In this document: one piece after another, positions 25,121-34,445 of the stretch | Position numbering within the stretch: position 1 is the stretch's first letter | How the letters are laid out: every line of letters begins with the position of its first letter | Assembly (NCBI GenBank): GCA_963830485.1 | Contig: CAWHNE010000029.1 | Span: forward strand, 1 to 64,000 | Origin: CAIWHR01 sp963830485 | GTDB taxonomy: Bacteria; Pseudomonadota; Gammaproteobacteria; Burkholderiales; Casimicrobiaceae | Length of the DNA: 64,000 nucleotides | Reading direction: 5' to 3' | Position numbers and translations under genes: made by a program | Notes under the pieces: generated by a model | Seen by the model: the letters and a program-made list of their open reading frames with translations, nothing else | Told to the model about the DNA's origin: nothing | Databases searched by the model: none

Positions 25121-26521
25121 TCAGAACTTGTGCGCGCCGTGCGCGCCAAGGGTGAGGATGTACTGGAGGAAGAACTCGTTGTCGGTGAAGTCCGGCTTGA
25201 GCTTCGACTGCTGGTACTGCACGCGGAACCGGCTGAACTCGGAGGGCGTCCAGTCGAGCATCACCGCCGTGCGCTGCGGATTGAAGGAGCCGTTGGCGAG
25301 GTAGATCGCATTTGCGCCGTAGTCGATGCTGCCCGGATCCAGCCAGTCGTAACGTGCGCCGATGCGCCACTGCGGCATGAACTGCCACACCCCCTGCGCG
25401 TAGAACCCGCTCTGGCTGGAGCGGTAATCGCCGGTCTGCATGAGCCCGAGCGCGCCGGACGCGTCGTACGTCAGATCGCCGCGCTCGCGGCGCCAGAAGT
25501 ACTCGCCCTGCAGCTTGAAGTTCGTCTCGCGCGCGTTGCCGTTCGGCGCCCACTTCCAGACGAAGTCGGCGATCGCGAGCTGGGTGCGCCCGGAAAACGA
25601 CAGGCCGGCGTCGTTGCCGGCGAGATCGATTTGCGTGTAGTCGCGGTTCCGCGCGGCGGTTTGCAGGTACGACACGCCGGCGCGCCAGCTGTGGCTCGAT
25701 CCGATGTCGCCGCCGACGTGCAGGTACGCGTTGCCGTTGGCGACACCGTTCTTGTTGCGGCCTGTTCCGGGAAACCCTTCGCCATTGCCGACTTCGCCGC
25801 CCAGTTCGATGAACAGGTCCGTCGGCGCGACCCATTTCACCTGGAGCCCGTTGTTCTGGTATTGGCCGCCGAGGAACGCCTGGTAGACGAGCGGCGCGTC
25901 GTAGAAGTCCCACGCGTGCTGATGCTGCTCGTTCTGATAGCCGATACCCGAGAGGAATCGCCCGAACTTCGGCGCCAATCCGTACGGCGCCGCGGTGTAA
26001 AGGCCGTACGCCTCCTCGACCTCGACGGTATTCTCCGGCGAAAGCGAAAAGACGAGATTGCCGTAGAACTTGTCGTCGACGTTCGCCGATAGGTTCAGCT
26101 CCGATTCGGCAATGCTGAACCCGCGCTTCGCTGGCACGATGTCGCCACTCGGAACGAAGCCCGCGATGGCGTACTGGTTCGGATCCTGCGACAGGTTGGC
26201 GTACACGCCTTGAAGGACGGCCGAGATCGCCGGATTAAACGCGGCGATGCCTGAAGCCCCCGCCGTACCCGGCGCCGACGGTGCCGCCGCGGTGGCTGGC
26301 GCTGGCGCGGTGGCAGACGGTGGCGCAGGCGCCGCGGCCGATCGTGCCTCGGCATCCTTCAAGCGCTGCTCGAGCGCCTGGATGCGCGCCTCGTAGCTAT
26401 CCTTCAGTTGCCGAATCTGCTCGCGGATGTCGGCGAGTTCGGCATCGGAGGCCGCATGCGCGGCCGGTGTGACGGCGAGCGCCAGCGCGAATGCGCCGGG
26501 CGCAAGCATGTTTCTGGACAT
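25121..26521 (-). CDS. Outer-membrane porin-like protein in the zinc operon
   Basis: This 466-residue exported protein has a signal peptide (MLAPGAFALALAVTPAAHAA) and a coiled-coil stretch of about 45 residues (ADIREQIRQLKDSYEARIQA). An Ala/Pro linker and then an amphipathic beta-strand region run to the end, with a C-terminal Phe (AHGAHKF) as in outer-membrane barrels. The coiled coil plus barrel resembles trimeric porins that attach to peptidoglycan. ATG 26521 has GGAG upstream and is chosen over GTG 26530. It precedes znuA by 11 bp, so a channel for zinc entry is likely. It is not a TonB receptor: there is no plug domain. Confidence 0.8.
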   Translation of the reverse strand: MSRNMLAPGAFALALAVTPAAHAASDAELADIREQIRQLKDSYEARIQALEQRLKDAEARSAAAPAPPSATAPAPATAAAPSAPGTAGASGIAAFNPAISAVLQGVYANLSQDPNQYAIAGFVPSGDIVPAKRGFSIAESELNLSANVDDKFYGNLVFSLSPENTVEVEEAYGLYTAAPYGLAPKFGRFLSGIGYQNEQHQHAWDFYDAPLVYQAFLGGQYQNNGLQVKWVAPTDLFIELGGEVGNGEGFPGTGRNKNGVANGNAYLHVGGDIGSSHSWRAGVSYLQTAARNRDYTQIDLAGNDAGLSFSGRTQLAIADFVWKWAPNGNARETNFKLQGEYFWRRERGDLTYDASGALGLMQTGDYRSSQSGFYAQGVWQFMPQWRIGARYDWLDPGSIDYGANAIYLANGSFNPQRTAVMLDWTPSEFSRFRVQYQQSKLKPDFTDNEFFLQYILTLGAHGAHKF

Positions 26522-26585
26522 GGCTCGCACTCCTCGATGCGTGAGGTATCCCCGGCGCGACTACGCACGGCGGGACCGTTCGACG

Positions 26586-26915
26586 CTAGAGGAGGGCGGG
26601 CGGAGCGCGGATGAGATACGACGACGGCGCTGCCGTCGCCAGCGTGGAGGCTTCGAGGTGGAGTACGGCGACGCCGTTCGCCTTGACCGGCGCGACGCTT
26701 GCGTCGTTCGGCGCCGCGGTCGCGCCGCCCGCAAACAGGGCGCAGACCGCGCACTGGACATCGGCCTGCGGAACGAGCAGCGCCTGCTCGTGCGGCCGCT
26801 GCAGCCACTCGCCCAAGTGGTCGAGCGCATGCCACTGCGCCGCCTGCTGCATCGTGACGAGCAGGAAGGCGAGCAGCGCAGCGTGAAAGATCTTGTGACG
26901 GCGCATCGAACGCAT
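26586..26915 (-). CDS. DUF2946-like small protein, start of the zinc operon
   Basis: This 109-residue protein has an N-terminal hydrophobic segment (ALLAFLLVTMQQAAQWHAL) and the family-type QCAVCALFAGGA motif with two Cys, plus His residues near the first segment. DUF2946 proteins are small membrane-associated proteins often found with metal or TonB genes. It is the first gene of the minus-strand set DUF2946, porin, znuA, znuB and is divergent from valS. The start may be ATG 26915 or ATG 26906; neither has a strong ribosome site. No clear Zur box could be read in the 150-bp divergent region. Confidence 0.65.
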   Translation of the reverse strand: MRSMRRHKIFHAALLAFLLVTMQQAAQWHALDHLGEWLQRPHEQALLVPQADVQCAVCALFAGGATAAPNDASVAPVKANGVAVLHLEASTLATAAPSSYLIRAPPALL

Positions 26916-27042
26916 CGGGGACTCGTGGTGCGCCCGATGCGGCGAATTCTAGCGCACCGGTTGGCGCAATCGGGTCAATCAAATGGCCGAAGAAAATACG
27001 TGCGCGGCACCGCGATGACGCAAGAAGCTACAACATTTCCGC

Positions 27043-27048
27043 TATAAT
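27043..27048 (+). promoter_or_regulatory. -10 box of valS
   Basis: A perfect TATAAT stands 41 bp before the valS ATG. The -35 region is poor (GCAAGA-like), so it may need an activator or a different spacing. The other direction carries a TAGAAT (26946-26951, minus) that could serve the zinc operon. Confidence 0.5.
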
Positions 27049-27088
27049 TTCAGTCAGTTGCGGGCCATTGCCCGCGAATTTGAGGCCC

Positions 27089-29924
27089 ATGGAACTCGCC
27101 AAGACCTTCGAGCCGCACGCCATCGAGGACAAGTGGTACCCGATCTGGGAATCCCGCGGGTACTTCAAACCCTCGTGGGCGCCCGGCGCGCCGCCGTTCT
27201 GCATCCAGCTGCCGCCGCCGAATGTCACCGGCACGCTGCACATGGGACACGCGTTCCAGCAGACGATCATGGACGTCCTCGTGCGCTGGCACCGGATGCG
27301 CGGAGACAACACGCTGTGGCAGCTCGGCAGCGATCACGCGGGCATCGCGACGCAGATCGTCGTCGAGAATCAGCTCAAGGCCGAAGGAACGTCGCGGCAC
27401 GACCTCGGGCGCGAGAAGTTCGTCGAGCGCGTCTGGGCGTGGAAGGAGGCGTCCGGCTCGACGATCACGAACCAGATGCGACGGCTCGGCACGTCGGGCG
27501 ACTGGTCGCGCGAGCGCTTCACGATGGACGAGGGGCTGTCCGCAGCGGTACTCGACACGTTCGTGCGGCTGTACGACGACAACCTCATCTACCGCGGCAA
27601 GCGCCTCGTCAACTGGGATCCGACGCTCGGCACGGCCGTGTCGGACCTCGAGGTCGACAGCGAAGAGGAGCAGGGAAAGCTTTGGGAGCTGCGCTATCCG
27701 TTCGCCGATGGGACGGGCTCGGTCGTCGTCGCGACGACCCGTCCCGAAACGATGCTGGGCGACGTCGCGGTCGCCGTGAATCCCGACGACGATCGCTACC
27801 GCGAGCTCGTCGGCAAGACGGTGACGCTGCCGCTCACGGGACGGACGATCCCGGTCATCGCCGACGACTACGTCGACAAGGACTTCGGCACCGGCTGCGT
27901 GAAGATTACACCGGCGCACGACTTCAACGACTGGCAGATCGGCCAGCGCCACGGCCTCGCGCCGATCGGCATTCTCGATCTCGAGGCGAAGGTCAATGCC
28001 AATGCGCCGGCGAAGTATCGCGGCATGGACCGTTACGTTGCGCGCAAGGCAGTTCTGGAAGACCTCGCGGCGCAAGGTCTCGTTGTCTCCGAGAAGCCGC
28101 ACAAGATGGTCGTGCCGCGCTGCGAGCGTACGGGCGAGGTTGTCGAGCCGATGCTGACCGATCAGTGGTTCGTCGCGACGCGTGCGTTCGCTCCGGCAAC
28201 GCATCCGTATTTCCCCGGCCGCTCGATCCAGGACCTTTGCCTCGCCGCAGTCGGCGACGGTGTGACGAGCCCGCGCGATGGCACCACCGGCCGGGTCGAA
28301 TTCGTCCCGGCAGAGTGGCTGTCGACCTACCTCCACTGGATCAACAACATCCAGGACTGGTGCATCTCGCGCCAGCTCTGGTGGGGCCACCGGATCCCGG
28401 CGTGGTACGACGAAGCGGGCAACGTCTTCGTCGCGCGCGACGAGGCGGCCGCACGGGCCCGGGCGCGCGCGAAGCTCGGCCGGGATCCTGCCCGCTTCGA
28501 GCAGGACCCCGACGTGCTCGACACGTGGTTCTCGTCGGCGCTGTGGTGCCACTCGACCTGGGCTGGCCGCGCGGACACGACGGGAATTGCGGACGTTCCT
28601 GCCGTCGTCGGTGCTGGTGACCGGCTTCGACATCATCTTCTTCTGGGTCGCTCGGATGATCATGACGACGGTGTACTTCACCGGCGAAGTCCCGTTCCGC
28701 ACGGTCTACATCAATGCGCTCGTCCGCGACGAGGAAGGCCAGAAGATGTCGAAGTCGAAGGGAAACGTGCTCGATCCCCTCGACCTGATCGACGGCGTCA
28801 CGCTCGAGGCGCTGGTCGAGAAGCGCACGTCCGGGCTGCTGCTCGAGAAGCAGCGCGAGCCGATCGCGAAGCGCACGCGGAGACAGTTTCCGCAGGGCAT
28901 TCCCGCATTCGGCGCCGACGCAGTCCGCTTCACGTTCGCGAGTCTCGCCACGTTCGGCCGGACGCTCAACTTCGACCTCAACCGCTGCGAGGGCTACCGC
29001 AACTTCTGCAACAAGCTCTGGAACGCGTCCCGCTTCGTGCTGATGAACGTCGACGGCCGCGACGTCGGCCTCGATCCGGCGCAGCCCGCCACACTCGCGT
29101 TCCCGGACGAGTGGATAGTGGCCGAGCTGCAGAACGCCAAGGAAGAGATCAATCGGCAGCTCGCTGGCTATCGCTTCGACCTCGCGTCGCGCACACTCTA
29201 CGAGTTCGTCTGGAACGAGTACTGCGACTGGTACCTCGAGCTCGCGAAGGTGACGCTCGCGCAAGCCGACGAGGCGGGCCAGCGCGGCACGCGCCGCACC
29301 CTCGTTCGCGTGCTGGAGGAAGTGCTGCGCCTCGCCCACCCGCTGATTCCGTTCATCACCGAGGAGCTCTGGCAGACCGTGGCCCCGCTCGCCGGGCAGG
29401 CGGGCGAGACGATCTCCTTGCAGCGCTATCCCGAAGCGGATATGACCCTGCGCGCGCCGATCCCGACCATGCGGGTCTCGATGCTGAAGGCACTGGTCGA
29501 CGCGTGCCGATCGCTCCGTTCCGAGATGGGGCTGGGACCGGGGGAGAAAGTCGACATGCTGGTGGCCGGCGACATTGCCGGGCACGGGGCGGACGCGTTC
29601 GGACCGTACGTGAAGGCACTCGCGCGACTGTCGGACTATCGCGTCGTCGACGAGCTGCCCGCAACCAATGCGCCCGTCGAAGTGATCGACAAGCTGCGGA
29701 TCATGCTCGACGTGAAGGTGGACGCGGCGGCCGAGCGCGAACGGATCGGCAAGGAGATCGCGCGGATCGAAGGCGAGATCGCCAAGGCCAACGCGAAGCT
29801 CGCGAACGAGAGCTTCGTCGCGCGCGCGCCGGCCGCGGTCGTCGAGCAGGAGCGCACACGCCTCGCCGGATTCACGGCGACGCTCGGCAAGCTCCGGACG
29901 CAGGCGGCACGGCTCGGGGCGTGA
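27089..29924 (+). CDS. valS: Valyl-tRNA synthetase ValS, with a net +1 frameshift
   Basis: ValS charges tRNA-Val with valine and edits threonine. The HIGH-type motif (GTLHMGHAF) is at residues 51-54, the KMSKS motif at about 552-556, with an editing domain in the middle and a C-terminal coiled coil (ERIGKEIARIEGEIAKANAK). The frame changes between about 28556 and 28585. Upstream reads VLDTWFSSALWCHST and downstream ELRTFLPSSVLVTGFDIIFF. The conserved LGWP between them lies in the third frame (28558-28569), so at least two indels are present, net +1. Corrected length is 944 residues, normal. This gene is essential, so sequence error is more likely than loss. Start ATG 27089 is the family start. 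Confidence 0.95.
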
Positions 29925-31186
29925 CGATCGACGTCGTTTACACGTTCCGCGCGCTGCGGCACGCCAATTTCCGGCGGTTCTTCGTCGGGCAAGGACTGTC
30001 CCTGATCGGCACCTGGCTGCAGCAGGTGGCGATGGGCTGGGTGACCTGGCGCCTGACCGGCTCGGCGTTCCTGCTCGGCACGATCGCGTTCTGCTCCAAC
30101 GTCGGCATCCTGGCGCTGGGCCCGTTCGCGGGCGTCTTCGCCGACCGTGTGAACCGGCGCCGCGCGCTGATCGTGACGCAGACGCTGCTGCTCGCGCAGG
30201 CGCTCGTGCTCGCGGTGCTCGTCGCCTCCGGCAAGCTCGAGGTCTGGCACCTCGTCGCCTGCGCGCTCTGGCTCGGCGTGGTCTCGGCCTTCGACATTCC
30301 ATTGCGCCAGTCGCTGTACGTCCACCTCGTCGACGATCGGGCCGATCTGCCGAATGCGATCGCGCTCAACTCGTTCCTCGTCAACGGCGCGCGGGTCATC
30401 GGGCCGGCGCTCGCGGGAATGCTCCTGGCGACTGCGGGAGAGGCCGTTTGCTTCGCGCTCAACGCGCTGTCGTTCGTCGCCGTGATCGTCGCCATTTGGG
30501 GGCTGCGCTGGCCGCGCGAGACGGTGCCGGAACGGAGCGGCGGATTCTGGGCAAGCTGGATGCAGGGAGCGCGCTACGCGTTCGGCTTCGCGCCGGTTCG
30601 GGCGCTGCTCGCGCTCGTGGCCGTCGCGGCATGGACGATCACCCCGTATTCGTCGCTGATGCCGATCTACGCGGGGCAGATCTTCGGCGGCGGTGCGCAC
30701 ACGCTCGGCTTCCTGCTGGCCGCGGCGGGGGCGGGCGCGCTCGCGGCGACGACCTATCTCGCGAGCCGGAGCACGATCCGCGGCCTCGGCCGCGTGATCG
30801 CCGGTGCGGCGGCCGTGAGCGGCCTTGCGTTGGCGTCGTTCGCATGGCTCACCGTGTTCCCCATCTCACTCGTCCTGCTCGCGTTCGTGGGCGGGGGCGT
30901 CATCCTTGCTGCCGCGTCGGCCAACACGATCATCCAGACCGTCGTCGAGGACCGGCTGCGTGGCCGCGTCGCCGGCTTCTACACGATGGCGTTTCTCGGC
31001 ATCGCGCCGATCGGCAATCTGGCGGCGGGCGCCCTCGCCAAGGTGATCGGCGTGCAGGCGACGTTCGCGCTCAACGGTGTGCTGTGCGTCGCGGCGGCGG
31101 TCTGGTTCTGGCGCCGCCTGCCGGCGCTCGCGACGCTGATGCGGCCGACCTACGTCCGGCTCGGGATCATCACCGAGAGCGGCTGA
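29921..31186 (+). CDS. MFS exporter, EntS/MFS_3 type
   Basis: This 421-residue major facilitator protein of the enterobactin-exporter (EntS) family has twelve hydrophobic segments. It includes the opening FRALRHANFRRFFVGQGLSLIGTW, the loop GVFADRVNRRRAL and IPLRQSLYVHLVDDRADLPNAIALN, all typical. The start is GTG 29921, overlapping the valS stop (GTGA), so it is coupled to valS translation. The frame continues to a stop at 31186. Substrate is unknown; siderophores and drugs are exported by relatives. Confidence 0.87.
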   Translation: MTIDVVYTFRALRHANFRRFFVGQGLSLIGTWLQQVAMGWVTWRLTGSAFLLGTIAFCSNVGILALGPFAGVFADRVNRRRALIVTQTLLLAQALVLAVLVASGKLEVWHLVACALWLGVVSAFDIPLRQSLYVHLVDDRADLPNAIALNSFLVNGARVIGPALAGMLLATAGEAVCFALNALSFVAVIVAIWGLRWPRETVPERSGGFWASWMQGARYAFGFAPVRALLALVAVAAWTITPYSSLMPIYAGQIFGGGAHTLGFLLAAAGAGALAATTYLASRSTIRGLGRVIAGAAAVSGLALASFAWLTVFPISLVLLAFVGGGVILAAASANTIIQTVVEDRLRGRVAGFYTMAFLGIAPIGNLAAGALAKVIGVQATFALNGVLCVAAAVWFWRRLPALATLMRPTYVRLGIITESG

Positions 31187-31345
31187 AGGCGGCCGAAGCG
31201 CAGTAGCCGGTCGCCTCGGCGCGGTCGCGACCATGGCCGCCAAGAGCAGCCGTTGGCGTCGATGACGCAAAATGGAATCACAAACAGCATAGTACTAGCT
31301 GGCTCGTGGGAGAGGCCGGTCTACGCCCTTCAACTAGGAGGAATC

Positions 31346-31588
31346 ATGCAAACGATCCCGACCGGGGCCAAAGGCTCGTTCAATCTAGTCGTTACTCCCG
31401 AGCATCTCGCCAACCGCTTCAAGGATGCGATGTTGCCGCCGATTCTGGCAACACCCGTAATGATCATGGTCATGGGGGACGTGCCGTTCACCGATGCGAT
31501 CAGGGTCATCTCGCGCTGGGGATCGGGCGCGAAGAACCTGGTTGCGGCGATGGAGCGCCGCGAGTCCGTCGCGCCTACGATGCCATGA
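31346..31588 (+). pseudogene. Truncated thioesterase (FlK-like) fragment
   Basis: From ATG 31346, with a strong AGGAGG site, the first about 50 residues (MQTIPTGAKGSFNLVVTPEH and ATPVMIMVM) match the start of fluoroacetyl-CoA-type hotdog thioesterases. The remaining 30 residues (GDVPFTDAIRVISRW) do not resemble the expected continuation, and no other frame supplies it. The product of 80 residues lacks most of the hotdog fold, so it is probably dead. The deletion junction is near 31470. Confidence 0.6.
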
Positions 31589-31832
31589 CTCGCGCCAGCG
31601 CCGCACGCGCGGCCCGCCCTGAGACGATCCCTCGGTTGACACGGCAGGTCCGGAGGTGTCAGATGTGATTGACCTCAGCGCAACCAAGGCGCTGCGGGTA
31701 GGGGCTGCCGATCGATTCTTCAATTTTCGACAGCGAGGTCCAAATACGGAGAGATGGATGACGATTCTCAACGCTGCGCTCGGCTTGGCCGTCGAGACGA
31801 ATTCGTTCGAAGGTATTCAGGGTACCGGTCCC

Positions 31833-32603
31833 ATGCTACGAAAGATTCTGGCGCTGGGTCTGCTGGCTGCGTCGCTTGTCGCGCCGAGCGCCTTTGCACA
31901 GGCCGCGCCGGCCGGCACGCCCGCGCCGGCCGCAAACGTCGTCGATGCGGCGTCGATTCAGGCCCTCAAGGACATGGGGGCGTTCCTGCAGACACTGAAA
32001 CGCTTCCACGTTTCGACCGAGGCGACCGGCGAGCGCGTTCTGGCCGATGGACAGAAACTGCAGCATGTGGCGACGGCCGAGTTGGACGTCGATCGCCCGA
32101 ACAAGCTGCGCGCCGTGATACGCAATGCCCGTTCACAGCGCGAGATCATCTACGACGGCAAGACGGTCGCGTTCTATACTCCCGCGCAGAAGTATTACTC
32201 GACGGTTGAGTTCTCCGAGCCGATCGGCGGGCTGATCGACAAGCTCGAGCAGAGGTATGGCGTCCAGCTTCCGCTGCAGGATCTGTTCCTGTTCGGCACG
32301 CCGATGGCGCGGCTCGACAAGATCGAGTCAGCGATGAATGCCGGGCAGGATTTCATCGACGACGATCTCTGCGACCACTACGCGTTTCGCCAGGGCACGA
32401 TCGACTGGCAGATCTGGATCAGTGCCGCGGGCAAGCCGTTGCCGCGCAAGATCGTGATCACCAATCGCGCCGACGAAGCACGTCCGCAGTCGATCTCGCT
32501 GATCGACTGGAACCTGAAGCCGACCTTCAAGGATTCGGTGTTCAAGTTCACGCCGCCCTCGGGCGCGAAGAAGATCGAGATCGTTCCGCGAAAGACCTCA
32601 TAA
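31833..32603 (+). CDS. DUF2092 exported protein
   Basis: This 256-residue predicted periplasmic protein has a signal peptide (MLRKILALGLLAASLVAPSAFA). The DUF2092 body includes FLQTLKRFHVSTEATGERVL, IIYDGKTVAFYTPAQKYYST and a C-terminal DSVFKFTPPSGAKKIEIV. The family resembles LolA-like lipoprotein carriers. ATG 31833 is chosen because it puts the signal peptide first; ATG 31758 has a better ribosome site (GGAGA) and would add 25 residues. A Gly-rich protein gene follows 12 bp downstream. Confidence 0.82.
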   Translation: MLRKILALGLLAASLVAPSAFAQAAPAGTPAPAANVVDAASIQALKDMGAFLQTLKRFHVSTEATGERVLADGQKLQHVATAELDVDRPNKLRAVIRNARSQREIIYDGKTVAFYTPAQKYYSTVEFSEPIGGLIDKLEQRYGVQLPLQDLFLFGTPMARLDKIESAMNAGQDFIDDDLCDHYAFRQGTIDWQIWISAAGKPLPRKIVITNRADEARPQSISLIDWNLKPTFKDSVFKFTPPSGAKKIEIVPRKTS

Positions 32604-32615
32604 AGGATGGCGATC

Positions 32616-33164
32616 ATGAAGAGACTATTCGGGAAATTGCCGGCGACCACGGCGGCCATCCTGGTGGCGGCCAGCTTTGCGATGGTTTCCTACGTCGATG
32701 CCGCGGGTGGCCGCGGCGGTGGCGGTGGCGGCGGCGGCGGCGGTGGTGCCCGTGCCGGCGGCGGCGGTGGCGGCGGCGGTGGTGCTCGTGCCGGCGGCGG
32801 TGGGGCGCAGGCCGGTGGAGGTGGCGCGCGACAAAACGCGCAGGTGAACAACACTCGCGCCGATGCGCGCACGAACAACGTCCGCAGCACCAGCGTCAAC
32901 AACGTAAACAACGTCAACGTCGAACGCAACGTCAACGTCAGCGGCAACAACAATTGCTGCAACAACGGTTGGGACAACGACTACCATCCGGTGGCCACTG
33001 CGGCGGCGATCACGGCAACGGCGGCCGTTATCGGCTCGATAGTGCGCGCCCCCCCGCCCGGCTGCGTCCCGGTGAACTACGGCGGCGTGGTCTACCAACA
33101 ATGCGGAAGCACGTGGTATGCCCCGCAGGGGTCGCAGTTCGCCGTCGTCGCTCCACCTTATTGA
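32616..33164 (+). CDS. Gly-rich and Asn-rich exported protein
   Basis: This 182-residue exported protein has a signal peptide (ATTAAILVAASFAMVSYVDA) and then two runs of glycine separated by ARA. An Asn/Val-rich stretch (NNVRSTSVNNVNNVNVERNV) and a CC pair follow, then a second hydrophobic segment (VATAAAITATAAVIGSIV). It ends VNYGGVVYQQCGSTWYAPQG, which is common at the end of small exported proteins of proteobacteria. ATG 32616 has AAGGA eight bases upstream; ATG 32607 is also possible. It lies between DUF2092 and SYLF genes. Function is unknown. Confidence 0.75.
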   Translation: MKRLFGKLPATTAAILVAASFAMVSYVDAAGGRGGGGGGGGGGGARAGGGGGGGGGARAGGGGAQAGGGGARQNAQVNNTRADARTNNVRSTSVNNVNNVNVERNVNVSGNNNCCNNGWDNDYHPVATAAAITATAAVIGSIVRAPPPGCVPVNYGGVVYQQCGSTWYAPQGSQFAVVAPPY

Positions 33165-33404
33165 TCGTTCGGGGATTGCCGACACCTCGTCACGTGGCCC
33201 TGCATCGGGTTCGGCGGCGGCCGATGGGGATCGGCGACGACCTTCGCTGCGCGCGGCATGTCTTGCTGCGCTGGACCAAACAATTTGTGATGGATGAAGT
33301 GTAGACTGGCCCTCCGCAGAGCGGATGGAGCGACGTTGCGGCAGCGTGGGCTCGTCGCGATCCCGGCTCGCGAATCGACAGCTTCTACTTAAGGGGGAAC
33401 GAGC
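33165..33404. other. Intergenic leader before the SYLF gene
   Basis: This stretch of 240 bp has no supported gene. It ends with a purine-rich AAGGGGGAACGAGC ribosome site serving the next start. No clear promoter match was found. Confidence 0.4.
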
Positions 33405-33966
33405 ATGAATCGTCGCATGATGGTGCTGACAATAGCCGCCGCGCTCGCCGCGCCCGGCATCGCGTTCGGAGCCGACAAGGCGAAGGAGCAGGCGGAGGTG
33501 CGCAAGGCGGGGCAGGACGCGCTCGCCGCGGTCTACGCAGCGGCAACCGTCGGCGCGCAAGGCCGTCGAGTCCGCGGCCGGCTATGCCGCGTTCAGCAAC
33601 TTCGGCATGAAGATCCTGGTCGCCGGAGGTGGCTCCGGCAAGGGCATCGCGGTCAACAACAAGACCAAGGCGATGACGTACATGAAGATGGCCGAAATTC
33701 AGGCCGGCCTGGGCTTCGGGGCCAAGAAGTTCCAGGTCGTCTGGGTGTTCGAAACCGACAAGGCGCTAAACGACTTCGTCAACTCCGGCTGGGAGTTCGG
33801 CGGACAGGCGACGGCGGCGGCGAAGGCCGGCGACAAAGGTTCCGCGTACCAGGGCGCGGTTGCCGTGGGGCCGGGGGTCTGGATCTACCAAGTCACGGAC
33901 AAGGGCCTGGCGCTCGAACTCACCGCCAAGGGGACCAAGTATTACAAGGATAGTGATCTGAACTGA
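33405..33966 (+). CDS. SYLF/YSC84-like exported protein, +1 frameshifted
   Basis: The start MNRRMMVLTIAAALAAPGIA is a signal peptide, and KAGQDALAAVYAA begins the SYLF (YSC84) lipid-binding domain. The sequence then shifts frame near 33550-33565 and continues as KAVESAAGYAAFSNFGMKIL, VAGGGSGKGIAVNNKT and AEIQAGLGFGAKKFQVVWVF, the standard domain, to the end (KYYKDSDLN). Removing one base gives 186 residues, normal for the family. SYLF domains bind phosphoinositides in eukaryotes; in bacteria these proteins are periplasmic and of unclear role. Confidence 0.83.
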
Positions 33967-34045
33967 GACGCACGCTGGCCCACCCGGTAAAGCCGGAGCG
34001 CGGCATCGCCGTGCCGCCTCCGGCAGATCGATCCCGGTCGTTCGC

Positions 34046-34440
34046 TTGGCAATACGCGGTAGCCGCCGGGGCTGCCGGCTCGCGCGCGATTCCAATGCAA
34101 GCCTGCAGCAGCTCTACGCCAGCGTGCCCGCGGCGAAGGCGCGCTGCTGCAGATGGGAAAGGCCGTCGCCTATTACACGACCGCCAAGGACGATATCTAC
34201 GCCTTCATCTTCGGCCAGAAAGGACTCATGGCCGGGCTCGGAGTACTGGGCAACAAGACCACAAAGATCACCTCCAAGTGGACTCGGGAGCCCGATTATC
34301 TGAGTCTGCAGCCGACGACGTTCGCGCCGCCGCCGGAGGCCGTCGATCGCCTGGGCGCAGCGGTGGGCACGATCATCCTCGACTCGCCCGAATTCCAGCG
34401 TCTATTGAGTGATGTCGGCGCGACGATTGTTCCAGGTCAA
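34046..34440 (+). pseudogene. Degenerate SYLF-like fragment
   Basis: Two pieces in different frames read SNASLQQLYASVPAAKA, then about 34136 one base appears lost, then ALLQMGKAVAYYTTAKDDIY and IFGQKGLMAGLGVLGNKTTK. These resemble the start and end of an SYLF-family domain without its middle. No signal peptide or ribosome site is visible. The frame then runs into sequence antisense to the next gene. It is probably a relic of a second family member next to the intact one. Confidence 0.45.
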
Positions 34441-34445
34441 CTCGG

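Noticed and set aside
28341..30302. 653-codon minus-strand frame over valS and the MFS gene
   Set aside because: It spans two clear plus-strand genes and has shadow composition (very high Arg, Ala, Gly).
32625..33560. Minus-strand frame across the Gly-rich gene
   Set aside because: Low-complexity shadow of the Gly/Ala codons; the plus strand has a signal peptide and ribosome site.
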